Of a stretch of 64,000 nucleotides of DNA, positions 48,467-60,321 are shown piece after piece. The notes beneath the pieces are model-generated. The model had not been told where the DNA came from. It searched no databases and saw only the letters and a list, made by a program, of their open reading frames with translations. The DNA lies in the NCBI GenBank assembly GCA_029215795.1, contig JARDYH010000001.1, forward strand, positions 227,257,654 through 227,321,653, written 5' to 3'. Each line of letters begins with the position of its first letter. The first letter of the stretch is position 1. The position numbers and the translations under genes are program-made. This DNA comes from Anniella stebbinsi (lineage: Eukaryota; Chordata; Lepidosauria; Squamata; Anniellidae).

Positions 48467-48979
48467 ATGCACAGAGACCACGAAGAAGAACATAGGCATA
48501 ACCAACAACCGGGCATCTTAAATAGCTGTGTACACACAGCAGGGAACCACAGCCTGATGAGAGCTGCAAGTACATGCACAAAGGTTGTTACTGACACATG
48601 TCTGTCATTTGCATACGCTCGCCGGCTGCTGGTGATGGCAGTGTAACACTCATGTACCCATGACAAATGCGATTCCAGCATTAAGTGTGAGGCAGCACCA
48701 AGGATTCGCTCAAATAATGTCAATGTCTCGAGAACAAACGCTAACTGGTGGTATGGGGGCAGAAACTGGCATTAAAACATGCTGCCATCATTAAACGCAA
48801 TCAGTGTTTTAAGTAATATGGCAGGAGGGGGAGAAGAGCAAGAGGACGGGTTCAAAAATCCTTTGGACGAAGGTGTCCCAAAAGCAAGTATTTCATGCCC
48901 GAGGTTCATGGGTCATCTTATATTTTAATGTGCTAGCCTTCTTGGGCTAGAGCCCTTCCATTTACTTCTCATTTCCTGT

Positions 48980-49204
48980 GCCAGATCTACACGTTGTGGC
49001 AAATCATTACGATCCCATCGTGGTAACGCTGGGTCCCTCTGGTGCATTTATACCTCATAGTGGACACAATGACATTGGTTGCGGTATTTTGGATAATGTG
49101 GAATAAAAAGCAGGAAATGACATATGAAAGCGATATACTAAGTGAGTCATGTGCCCCAACAGTGCACTTCAATGCCGCTATAAAGCAGTAGTGTAGATCT
49201 AGCC
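48980..49204. mobile_element. MITE with GCCAGATCTACAC ends
   Basis: The left end GCCAGATCTACAC and the right end GTGTAGATCTAGC are inverted repeats about 225 bp apart. Further imperfect symmetry lies inside. There is no ORF. It sits 490 bp from the DIRS 5' end. Confidence 0.65.
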
Positions 49205-51556
49205 CTGGACTCAGGCCCACGCTCTCCAGGCTGCTGTCCCAATACCAGCTTCTATGACTAATGGAAACTCCTGCCAGCCAAAAAAAAAACTGCTGCCACA
49301 CCTACTTTGTTCCCCAAGGTGGTGCTCTGAGCATCCCTGGGGGTGAAGAAGACTGTACCAACTTGGTGGAGCCCATAGCAGAGAAGGTGGGGCATAGGGG
49401 TTGCCAATGCAGCATTCCTCCCTCCCACCCACCCACCCACCGAGTTCTACTATGTCTATGAAAGCAACACAAAAAGAGATGAAATCCAGAAGATTGGCTT
49501 TTATTCAATTCTCACTGAAAAGAAAATATTCCAATACCTTTCAAATTTCATGCATCTACAAGAAAATTCCCCTTCCACAAACAGCACTTTCCCCTGTTAG
49601 CCGTATCCATGACACCATCATCACTACGTTATGGAACAAGATACATATTAACTAATGGCCTACCATTAAGTTCACATAAAACACACACATATAAATTACA
49701 TGCTTCAATGGAATCTTTCCTCTGAAAAGCCATGGCACGCTGGGGAACAGGGAGATGTTTGTGGTAAAATGCACAAATAATGTCAGTTTGCTGGAGAACA
49801 ATCCTGTATCTTTAAGGGAAGCATGGGATCAGAAGAACCAACCTACGTTCACTTCTCATGAAATGAGGCAAGGATTACCATTTGATTCTCCACCAACGAA
49901 CACAAACCCACGAACAAAATAAAGGGAGGTCTGTGGAAATTTCACTCAGATACTCATAAATTTCCAACTTTAAACTCACAGCGTACAAGCAGTCGAATCC
50001 GGCAAGTCAAGAGAGCAAAGCCAATTTAATCTGTGGCTCCCCCGAGGTAAATGTAGTTCACAGTGCTGCCCCCACCCCAACCTCAGCCATAATCCCCAGT
50101 TCCTGGAGGTAAAAAAAAAGCACTGAAGTGAGGAAAATTCTGCAGCAGGATATAATGATCCAAAATGACAGGGACAATAATGACAATGAATTTCATGTCT
50201 CCCAGTCATGTGCTGGGGATGCTTGACTGGGCTGACTTATACAATTAAATTGTTACAGGTACAGCAGGAGATGCAGTTATCATCTGCATGCTTTTGGTAA
50301 CGGCGCCTCCAGCAACCAAAGTGCTATGGAATGCAACACGCAGCCAGCCTTTTGTTAAGAACAAACTCAAGAGTCCGGTAGGTATGCTTATGCATGTAGC
50401 TTCCCCCGGGACCGGGGGGTGGCGGGGGGGCGGGGAAGTGGCTCACAAACACAAAGCACTTTCAAGGGGCACCTACAACAGACCCCAACATTTATTTTAT
50501 ATATTATAAAATAATAATTCTTTAAGGGGTAACGTCCCAGGTGACACAAAAGGTATTAAAAACAACTGGGAAGAAAAGAGATCTCATAGCATCCTATACT
50601 GCAGTGTGTACAGTGAGTGCGCTAAATAAAATATCAATTGCAATTAATCAGGGTACTTGAAGTTTATACATCCTTCCTCCGTATACTATTTACTCTAAAT
50701 CACAGTTATTCAAAAAAAAAATCATTAAAAATAAAGATGCCACCACCCAAGACCAATAATTCATTGCCCATATACTCCAGCAGGGGCAGAAAATCAACCC
50801 TCCACTGCCATTATCACCGCAGGTTAAACACAGGTTTCCTCTAAAGATTTCCAGTTTATCAGGATTATTCAAAATAATTCCAAAACCCAGGACTGCCTTT
50901 AACTACCCGTAACCATTTCCCCACTTTGCTCCTTTCCCTCCCTTTTTATTGCACCTTATGAGAGGTTGTCATATTTCTATCGCGGTGGACATGCTGAGCT
51001 TCACCTGTAAGAAACCTTTGCCATGGCAGCTTGTCACACTGTTTTCGTTTCCAGATAAGAAAAAACGTTTGAACAAAGTGTGTGAAGTTTTACAACTGCC
51101 TAAGTTTTCTACTGGGCTGCACCCCAATTATATACCTTGATAGTCTCAAAATTATAATTTAGGCAAAAAATAAATTATAAACCTGTAATTTTTCATAATT
51201 CAGCACACACTGGAAAGGCAACCATAGGAGGCTAGAAGAAAAGAGTACTTATTCCGCTGCTGACAGCTTAATGAAGGTTCTACAGATTCTCTCATTGATT
51301 TTGCTGCTTCCCCCACACCTACATTAAAAAAAAACCTCATAAGATTTACTATGAGAAAAGTCTCACTTCTTTTCAAAAACATCACTATTACTTTTTCCAC
51401 ATTTTTAAGCAGCTTTCTCCACTTCTACAAAGATACCAGTAAATGCAGAATATTCACACATTCCTAAACCCCTGAAGTCTTAAACAGAGTGTTTCCTATT
51501 GATTATTATTTCATCAAAAAAAAGGGGGGGCAGAGTTTATTAGAGAGAGATTTTAC

Positions 51557-51679
51557 AGAGTAATTCTATATACATCGACTCAAAGTAAACCCCACTGAGT
51601 TCAATGGGACCTACACCTGAAAAGAGGTCCCGCTGAATTTAATGGGACATTTCTGAGTAAACATGCACAGGATTGCATT
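51557..51679. repeat. hairpin repeat, partly duplicated
   Basis: Contains 'agtaaaccccactgagttcaatgggacctac', then a second half 'aggtcccgctgaatttaatgggacatttctgagtaaacatgcacaggattgca'. This is related to 54331-54409. Confidence 0.6.
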
Positions 51680-53416
51680 GTTCATGTAGCAACTTTGAAT
51701 TGTTTTATGAAATGCTACCAAGCTTTAGGAAGATGGCAAGAAAATCTCTGGCAACACATTTTAAAGGCACAAAATAAATACTCAAGAAAGGACAGAAAAA
51801 GAACCATATGTCTTTAACAATTAACGCCTTCTAATATGCTTATGGTTTGACGAGAACCTTTCTAGAAAGGAGGAGTTATGATGGACAAAGATATTGTTAA
51901 CATATCTACAAAACCTTTGTCGTTTACACCAGCAGATGGTTTCTGTGCATGCTTAACATTTATTTACGTCTTAAGGTAATTTTGATTTATAATCAAGTTA
52001 AGGTAATTTTAATTTATATTTTTTTCTTTGTGATTCATAGGGCAATTTTTAAAAAACAAAAAATAGAAGTTAATTCTTCGTTTAAAAAGAGAGACTGCTT
52101 AAAAATTTTTCTCTATGATCTAAGAAGGGCAGTGTTGGCTTTTCCATAGTGCCTCTTTTCTAATTTTCCTTGAGCTACATAAATGAAACTGACAGATCAC
52201 TGCTCAGATAGCAGCCACACGCCTCCCCCAAAATATTGCCTTTTTGCTATTCCGGAGTATACGAATACCAACAAATGCTAAATGAAGTCTGACATGTACC
52301 CCTAAGAAACAAACTTGTAAGTTGCAGCTTCAAAGGAAACCTTGAATAAACAGGACACATTGTGTACACTCAGGCTAACGTCCAACATATGCTTTAGTTT
52401 CCTGATGCTGCGACAGAGCAAGAATAGCCCCTGGTAAAGTTTGTGATTTGCTATTGCTGGTACATCCAACATTTATACTGTACCATATATATTTTCTGCT
52501 TGCATAAACAATCTTAAAATGCAATTAAGAAGGCTAGGCAACAATACATGGTGGAAAATGAAAAGCCTGGCTGGTCACTAGTTTGATAAATAATTAGGAA
52601 ATTAAGAGGGAGAGAGGAAGGAACGGGAGATTCAGGAGCCCAATTTCACAAAGGGGTTTTGTTTTTTTAAGGTAGACATAAAAATAAATTGTTTGAGCAG
52701 ATGATTCAGAGCATGGGGGAAAAGAGAAAAACAAAGCATTTAGTGTCCCGAATATAGTCAATGTGATGGAACAGAGGAGGAGAGAACAGCAGCTGTTAGG
52801 TACTACTCTCTGCAGCCAATAGACGCTACTAGCAGCACAAATTCTAACTCCTTGTAACAGATCAGAAGAGTAGATAGGAGGCAAAAAGGTGTTTCATCAG
52901 TCAATTAAAAAAGGAAAGTTTCACCCTCGGAGGTAGAAAGCTGAAGGCTGTGGGCCAAATCCAGCCCAATCCAGGAGCAAGAGAGAAGAACAGAGCTTCA
53001 TCTGCAGCAGCAGGATTTGCTGCCAGGACCCATTTATGGAAAGAGCAGGGGAGAGTTGGGGCCTTTGCCAACTCCTAACTCCAATCCCAAAATGGCCCTC
53101 CAGGAACAGTAGTTGCTGAACAGGATAACCAAAGACATTCAACTTCTGAAATTTTAAAGATCCTACATTGTATTTGAATAGCACCTAGTTTTCAGTACCA
53201 ACTTCTGATAACATGACTGCATGCAGTCACAAGGTTACCACCACTGTCACGCTATATCACGCAGCCTCACTGTCACACTATGTCATTCAGCAAATACTGT
53301 CATCCAGGTTATTTCATTTAGCAGATTTTTTTAAAAAAGAGTTATTCAGGGAGGTGCTTTTTTTTCTTCCTCAGCCCAGGCCAACAGGTTTGCTGAACCA
53401 TTTGGCACAGGCACCA

Positions 53417-53417
<1 letters not shown>

Positions 53418-53456
<39 letters not shown>

Positions 53457-53473
53457 ATTATTATTATTATTAT
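53418..53473. repeat. (ATT)n microsatellite
   Basis: About eighteen ATT units with one interruption. Confidence 0.95.
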
Positions 53474-53635
53474 ATAATTAAAGTATCATGAAGCCGCTTT
53501 TCAGGCTACTCTCTCAGACTACTCTCTCGGAACGTGCTATAAAAACAAGAGCACAGTCATATACAAGACTCAGATACAAGATGTAGCAGTCACCATTCAA
53601 ATTCATACATTCCATTTCTTACGCTCAGAGTGTGC

Positions 53636-53687
53636 GTATGGTGTGTGTGTGGTGTGCGTGGTGTGTGTGTGTGTGTGTGTGTGTGTG
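53636..53687. repeat. (GT)n microsatellite, interrupted
   Basis: GT dinucleotides interrupted by GGTGTGC units. Confidence 0.9.
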
Positions 53688-54330
53688 AAAAGGCAGCTGA
53701 CCACCCACAGAGCAGGCACATGATTTGGCCTGGCATTTGCAGCTTTGGAGAAGAAACCTGAAGACATTTATTTAATTGATTCTTTTGTTTGATTTCTATT
53801 CTGCTCTATCCCATCCCCTCAGAGCACTTGACAACAGATTTTCTGAATGCTGAGAGTTTTAAAAAAAATTACAGCAAAACACAGATGAAAGCATAACATC
53901 AAAAGCAAAATTAAAAACACAGTGAAAACATACAATGTAAGAAATAAACAGCAGCCAACCAATTCAAACTCTCTTCAGCAACAGACTAGCTTATGTGCCA
54001 AAGGCCTGACTGAATAAAAGTGTGTTTGCTTGCTGGCGGAGAAGCGTTATCGCCTACCATCCGTGTAACCTCTCCCATTGGGCCATGCCCTTATCCAATA
54101 GTGGAGGCTATGTCCACTTTACCAAACAAGCACCTCCTGAACAATTTAACCATTCAGCTTCTGTGCTTAGGTAGCATCCGACAACTGCTAAAAGTGGTCT
54201 CAACGTTTAAGAGATGCAACACGGAATCTTTTGAGAAATGCAACACAGAATTCGCTCTTCTCCTTTCCCCTCACAGCTTGCAAATAGACTGAGCTTACTT
54301 GGACTAAACGTTCAAGTATTTGATTAGGAG

Positions 54331-54409
54331 TGCAATCCATGTCTACCCAGAAGTAAAGCCCACTGAGTTCAATGGGGCTCACTCCCAGATAAGCGTGCAT
54401 AGGACTGCA
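54331..54409. repeat. 79-bp hairpin repeat with TGCAATCC / GGACTGCA ends
   Basis: Starts TGCAATCCATGTCTACCCAG and ends with a partial reverse complement, CAGATAAGCGTGCATAGGACTGCA, centred on 'gagttcaatgggg'. Relatives lie at 10341-10375 (half copy), 51557-51679 and 63671-63736. Confidence 0.7.
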
Positions 54410-56509
54410 GCCTCAAAGTCAATTCTCAAAGAGATTTTGTTTGTTCATTACTGGCACAATCTTAACCTTGCTAGTCGACTGAACAGGAAAAGCTTATAAC
54501 AGTCAGTGCCAGAGTTCTTATGGCTTAAGAGAGACACACAGACTCTTTAAAAACACTTCAGGAACTTTGTTTATAAGCTTATGTGAGAAATGGGATTTGG
54601 CACAGGGCATTTTAGTTAAGAGGTGATAGAGATCAAGTTTGGAGTGCATCCCGTCATCCCCTATGATTTATTTGACTGCCTTCTGCTATTTGGGGCAGGA
54701 AAAGGAGGTTGTCAGAGAAAAATGTAAGTGCCTAAGGGAAAGTGGTGGAGAGGTGAGGGTTTGGTCTCCATTCCAATTTTTCTGATAGAGAACCAAAGGA
54801 AACGATGATGCAATTAGAAACTTCACTAGCCCTATGCAAGAATTCAGATCTACAGAAGGGGAAGCATGCAGGGATGATGGGGACAAGGCTTGTGTGTGCC
54901 CCCTTGCCTCCCCCTCCCCTGAATACCTGCATAGGACTACTGTTTATTCCAGATAATCAGTGCTGTAATATATACTATTCCACATTTAAAACCACTAGCA
55001 TCAATTTGATGACCCCTCTACAGTTTAGGATACATACTCAGGATCACTCCACTCAGATGTATTTAGCATGGAGAAGCACAGATTGACTTGACTGGCATTT
55101 CTGTTCTGAAATCATTGCATGACTTTCACCGCGCAGCCAAATTACAGCTCATCCCACGTTTAGTAGGGCCACTGCAAAGCTTTTCAAAAGGGGTTGGCAA
55201 TTAAGCACCACATTTGTGGAGAATGAAATTCCGGGTGCACAGTGGAAGCATCAGGCAGGCTTCGTGCTTCAATGTGTGTGCCGAATTCTTTTTTTATGAA
55301 CGCTCAGAGAGGCATCCTGCTAGCGCAAAGCCGGCTTGCTGGCTACACGGGGGGCTTACAAATCCGCACGTTAATACACCCTTGCCCCTAACAGAAAATA
55401 TGGATCCTGTAAATCATCCAGTGGGGAAAAAATAGATAATAGATACTAAAAAGCATTTTATGGGTCTAACATAAAGACAAGAAATTCACAGTTAAGGCTG
55501 GCCTTTGGTATGTAGGCATGGCAGGGAGCTAAGAGAAAGTAGTTAAGTGGGCACCCTGCTGTGCAACTAGTTGCATTCCAACATCGCAAACTGGATTTCT
55601 TGGCTTCTAGCAATTTCTAAACACATTTTGGTAGGCTGCTTTCCCCGCCGCTTTATTAAAATGTATGCAGGTTCACCTCCAATTCAATGTGTACGTAACA
55701 TTTCATTTTGTGCCCAAAAATGCAGATGGGATGCTCTCGAAGACTCGTCCAAGTTTTGTGAAAGAAGCTATTGAAGAGTTATTTGCTTGAGAAACTCCCT
55801 GACGGCTGACCACACCTCCTTGATACCAACTATTTGGCGGACAGATTTACCTGAATTGTCAGAAGCTAAGGTGGCTATATGGATAGGCCTAGAGGATGGA
55901 AACTTAACAGTTATGTGCACTCATGGGATAACAGGCATAGACACTTTGAAACACCCAGAAAGCACATGTTTACTTGGCAAACAATTTGGATACCTCCGAT
56001 CCTGTTCTCTTTTCATTAGAATCACTGGGCAGGGGGTTCGCATATACATGCCTGCACTTTTAACCCATTACTCAATATTTGATGCCTGCAACCTGAATGT
56101 GTGCACTGTCCCAATGAAGGGTTATTGTGTTTACGTTGACAACTGCCAACAGAAGACTTTTAAGTGGCAAAATTAGATCTGCGATGGTGTGCTCACACAT
56201 GCTGCAGTCCCGGAGTTATGAATGTGCAACCTATGGCTACTATTCCATAGAAATCACAGAAGCCCAAACAGCCATCCAGTCCACATCATTTCACACACTC
56301 CCTGGCAAGCTAGAAAATGACAAAGCAAGCGCCTCTCCTCAAAGCACCATTCTTCTCGGCTCCTGGTACCAACGCAGGCCACCTGAGATTGGGGAGAAAA
56401 CCTGAAGTTCCCACAGCCATGACATCAGCAGGAGCAGAGCAACAAAAAGCCATGGGGAAGAAACCAAGCTAGCACCTCCCCAGTATTCCTAGCTTGGCTT
56501 GCAGATGTC

Positions 56510-56755
56510 AAGCCAAGAGGAGGAGGGCTCAGGCTGGGTTGCACGTGTCTGCGACCTTTTGGCGGCACAAACAGCAGGAGCAGCAATGGCAGTGAAATCC
56601 TCTCTGCTGGGAAACAGCTGAGCAGAGGAAAGAGGGAGGTGCAGATGAAGTTTAATTTTTATCTGCAGCCCAGCCCCCCCTTCCTGACTGCTCAGCTGTT
56701 CCCCACTGAAGAGAAGGTGGGGATGTGCCCCACGGACCACAGGTTGCCAACCTCT
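56510..56755. mobile_element. possible hAT-like non-autonomous element
   Basis: On the minus strand it begins 'aggttggcaacctgtggtccgtggggcac' and contains 'cagctgagcag' twice in inverted arrangement. The limits are uncertain. Confidence 0.4.
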
Positions 56756-56840
56756 GCAAGATAAGCTACAACTTGCCATATGCCCCGATAACAACACGCG
56801 GGTAACGTTTTAGCAACTGTCAAGAAGTGAAAGAACTTAC

Positions 56841-57004
56841 CGTCGTAGTAGACAATGGCACCTACGAGTTTGTCCTTCTGCAACATAGGAAAAAGTTCCA
56901 GGGCTTTCGATTTGCTGAGCACGTAGCTGCTTTTCAGGCACTGGCTTCCTGCTACAAGGTCATACATTTTAATTCCCACCCAGTAGTATGGCAGCTGCCA
57001 CCAC
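56841..57004 (-). CDS. GPD2: GPD2 exon, FAD-binding domain
   Basis: 164 nt, residues ~166 (split Arg) to 221 (split Gly). Encodes WWQLPYYWVGIKMYDLVAGS, then QCLKSSYVLSKSKALELFPM, then LQKDKLVGAIVYYD. The WWQLPYYWVG block and GAIVYYDGQ are typical of mitochondrial glycerol-3-phosphate dehydrogenase. The central part aligns with the hydrophobic stretch thought to contact the inner membrane or quinone site (inference). Donor GT at 56840-56839; acceptor AG at 57006-57005. Confidence 0.98.
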
Positions 57005-57960
57005 CTATAAGAGGAAAGAGAGAAGGAGGGGGAAATAAATAAATAAAGTGATTCGAGGAAGCCTGTGCTACGTTATCAGTTAAGGAGAGGAGTCAGGGGT
57101 CCCTTTGTTCAAAGCCCCATTCAGGCATTCTAAACCTGAACAGGGTAAGTATACAAGGGAAAGGAGTACTCCAAACCCAACCCCTCCCTTGTTATGTTTC
57201 GCATGGAGCGTGACAGTCTGGAGTGATTCGGAACACCAGTGAAACATGATGAGGGAGAGAGGCGGAGCTGGGACTCTCCTTCACCTCGCATGTTTACCCT
57301 ATTCAGGTTTAGAGCTCCTGAACAGGGCTCAAATTGTGAACTTCCTGGCTAACCTTAGGTAAGGTGCTGGCCTGACTGAACAGTTAGACAGAACTGCTGG
57401 TTTCAACTGGGTACACCTTTGGGCATGTGAGAAACAGGAAAAATAGACAACGCTTCTGTGCAATCTCAAAAGCAAGAGAGATGCGTAAGTTCTTCCCTCA
57501 TCTAGAAATTAGACATCTCTAAAAAATAAATGTGCATGTGCCATAAATAGAAAGTTTTATTAAAACTATCGTGCATGGTATCCACACAAGTTCAACTCTG
57601 AATGTGGTAGCCAAGTCTAAGCTCAATTCAGGTACAACTTGAAATCAGATCAGTGCTGCAGTGGCATTGGCTTGTGCCACCACAATCAATCAGTGAGCTT
57701 TTACAGTGCTAAAGGACACTGCGTGTGGTTGCTGTTAACAGGCTGACAAGGCTGCCCCTCCGGAATTTGTGTTCAAAAACATGACACTTCACACTTCCAC
57801 AAGGCAATGGCAAACGTTTCACCTCCGCAAATCCAGGAACTGTCACAGGATAAAAAACATAGTAAGGCAAAAGCATATTACATTCGTCTCCAGGTTTTAT
57901 CACAGTTTAAAAATGTGACAACAGTCCTACAAACAGCAGAACAAACATTGAATGACTTAC
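57005..57960 (-). other. GPD2: GPD2 intron, 956 bp
   Basis: Possible palindromic repeat around 57120-57320: 'cattctaaacctgaacagggtaa' is mirrored by 'tttaccctattcaggtttagag'. No gene. Confidence 0.8.
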
Positions 57961-58058
57961 CTGTAAACAGGAAGCATTATAGGCAGAGGAGAAGATAAAT
58001 GAGGTGCAATTTCAAGCAAGTTGGCACGTTCATGGAGGGCTTCTTTCACCATTCGGTA
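57961..58058 (-). CDS. GPD2: GPD2 exon, FAD-binding domain
   Basis: 98 nt, residues ~134-166 (split Arg). Encodes YRMVKEALHERANLLEIAPH and then LSSPLPIMLPVY. The EALHERANLL-IAPHL block is conserved in FAD-dependent glycerol-3-phosphate dehydrogenases from bacteria to vertebrates. Donor GT at 57960-57959; acceptor AG at 58060-58059. Confidence 0.98.
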
Positions 58059-59129
58059 CTAAAAAAACAAAACAGATTTTGCAGAATTTTGTATAGGGCA
58101 CAATTCCAACAGCATTTTGCATGTTCTCCCTCGACTACTTCGGCTCAAGAGTACACATCCAGAAACAAATTCTCGGAAGAGACCTTAGAAAGGATGTTCC
58201 AAAAAGTTTTTGTTACAATGTCGAGGAACATTTTCTTGACCAGAAAATCCATCTTTTCACTACAGGAAATAATATGGAGATGAATTGCAGCAGTAACTAA
58301 TATGCAGTGGCTGGTGTTTTTCTTAAAAATAGCAAAATTAAGTATCCATGAATGGTGCAATCCTATCGAATTGCTACCTGCTAGACAGAAGTCTCCAATA
58401 TTGGAGGTTTCCAAAAATCCTATGTCCTGCCAGGCTGCTACCAACAAAGTGGAAGGCATGACAGAAGCATTTTCCAGTAGAAGTCCCCCTGAGCGGAGAC
58501 AAAGCTTGAGAGGCTTTAGGATTATGTAGATCATAGATTCTACTCCTCCCTCCCCTCGCCTCGCCTCCCCTCTGCATGCCCATTTTTAACTCTCCCCACC
58601 CTCTTCCAAGGTCATGACAACGACCTCAGGAGAGGAGCTGCCGGAGGGCTTTCCCCAGGGGCTGGGCAAGGAGCAGGAGTGAAGATCTGAATAGAGATTT
58701 TCACCCCCAAGGTCATAGCTCTGCCTATAGCCTCAGAAGTGAAAATCCCCAGTATCTTATGGCCTCCTCAATGTCTAGGGGGCACAGGATTGCTCTGCCC
58801 ATGTTCTTATGACACAAAAATATTATTCCATACCAAAAAAGGATGCCTAACCAAAACGAGAGACCCTGGAGTTAGCAGCCCAAAATCAATAGAATTCAGG
58901 GAACAAATTCCAGTTGACCTCTTAATCTGGAGTATCTTGACAAGAGAGTACTCATGTTTTTGGACCATGGAAGGATTTTCCCAGGCTACTGAAAGCAAGA
59001 ACATCAACACGGTAATGGAAATAATATGGAGGAGTATGGTGGTGGCAGTGTAGTGGTGGTGAGGCGGTAGCACAGAAGGCAATTGTAAATGAAGATAAAG
59101 ACAAGGCATGTGTCAAAGAGGCATAGTTA

Positions 59130-59350
59130 GAACATAAGAATATAACGTAAGAAGAGCCATGCTGGATCAGACTAAGGGTCCATCTAATCCAGTAATCTGG
59201 TCACACAGCTGTCGACTAGAGACCCACTAGCAAGGCATGAGTGCAACAGCACTCTCCTGCCCATGTCCCCCAGCAACTGGTGTACACAAGCATATTGCCT
59301 CTGATACTGGAGGTAGCATATAGCCATCAGGACCAGTAGCCACTGAGGGT
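59130..59350 (-). mobile_element. CR1-like LINE 3' end, reverse
   Basis: Reads 'gaacataagaatataacgtaagaagagccatgctggatcagac', then 'agagacccactagcaaggcatgagtgcaacagcactctcctgc', then 'ctactggaggtagcatatagcc'-like sequence. This is the reverse complement of the CR1 3' untranslated tail. Confidence 0.75.
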
Positions 59351-60007
59351 GGGTGAGAATGAGACAATAGTATCAAGGATGCCAGAACCACAGGCAGAGC
59401 AGAGGCAAATTGGCATTCACTTTACCACCCTTGTGCTTCAGTTATTATCAATGCCGTTTTACCCTAATTCAAGTCTATTGAACTTGACTAATGAACAGAA
59501 ACCCAACCACTTGATAATGTCAGGGTAGCCCATTAATGGTATATGTTTTTCAATTATGCTCCAGTTATGGTTTCAAATATTGAATTATAATTGGAGGGAG
59601 GGGAAACAGAATGGTTCAAATATGATAAAATCTGATCCTCAGGTAAAAATTACAATATTTTCTAAATCATAAAACTGGATGTCTTCATGTACATATAAAT
59701 CTAGTAACTGTCATGACCATTATTGGATGGGTTTTGACACCAATCCACAAATTTGCAACCTGCTGTGCAACCCAGTTTGAATCTGTTGCATATATTGTAG
59801 TATATTAACATCCATTGGTAGAACATCGACAGGTTGTGATGTCCAAGCACTCAGATGTAAGGTCTTTCATTGTCATCTGCAGAGGCAACAACATGCCTTG
59901 TTCAATGTGCTCTCCACTGCCTGCAGGACTTGGAATCTAAGGATTTGCCACAGAGTTCCATTATGCTAGTGTCTTCAGTGCCCTGAAAAGTCAATGTAGC
60001 AACAGTT

Positions 60008-60321
60008 CATAGTTAAACTATGGAATTCACATCCACAAGAGGTAGCGATGGTCATCAATTTGGATGGCTTTAAAGAGGGATTGGACAAATTCATGGAAGA
60101 TAAAGTTATCAATGGCTACTAGTCCTGATGGCTATGTGTTCTTCAGTATCAAGAGGCAATATGCCTATATACACCAGTTGCTGGGGAACATGGGTGGGAG
60201 GGGGCTATGGGAGTCATGTCCTGCATGTGAGTTTCTTGTGGGCAGCTGGTTGGCCACTGTGTGAACAGAATGCTGGGCTAGATGGACCCTTTTCTGATCC
60301 AGCATGGCTCCTTTTATGTTC
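60008..60321 (+). mobile_element. CR1-like LINE 3' end, forward
   Basis: Contains 'tatggaattcacatccacaagagg', 'ttggatggctttaaagaggga', 'caccagttgctggggaac', 'gggcagctggttggccactgtg' and 'gaatgctgggctagatggaccc'. It ends 'ccttttatgttc'. This is the conserved 3' region of reptile CR1 elements, 5'-truncated. Confidence 0.8.

Larger units (their letters stand above)
42452..48490 (-). mobile_element. DIRS-group tyrosine-recombinase retrotransposon, nearly intact
   Basis: A 6.04-kb element transcribed toward low coordinates. From its 5' end (right) come a terminal repeat, a gag-like ORF, a reverse transcriptase/RNase H/methyltransferase-like ORF, a tyrosine recombinase ORF, the internal complementary region, and the inverted terminal repeat. 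It has no integrase, no LTRs and no visible target-site duplication. All of this fits the DIRS mechanism, in which a circular DNA intermediate is inserted by the recombinase (established knowledge of the group). It has one stop in gag and one frame shift in the RT ORF. It lies in sense orientation within the 22-kb GPD2 intron. Confidence 0.96.
34729..56840 (-). other. GPD2: GPD2 intron, 22.1 kb, hosting the DIRS element
   Basis: By far the largest intron in the window. About 6 kb of it is the DIRS element at 42452-48490. It also holds microsatellites (34878-34950, 37309-37361, 41845-41870, 53418-53473, 53636-53687), a reverse SINE (36401-36648), a hairpin at 38277-38402, a MITE (48980-49204), hairpin repeats (51557-51679, 54331-54409) and a 'ggttggcaacctgtggtcc'-type element near 56510-56750. 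I find no independent host gene in it. Confidence 0.85.

Noticed and set aside
55787..56176. 129-codon plus-strand ORF
   Set aside because: No recognisable domain, no codon signal that I can see, and it lies inside an intron of the minus-strand gene. Likely chance.
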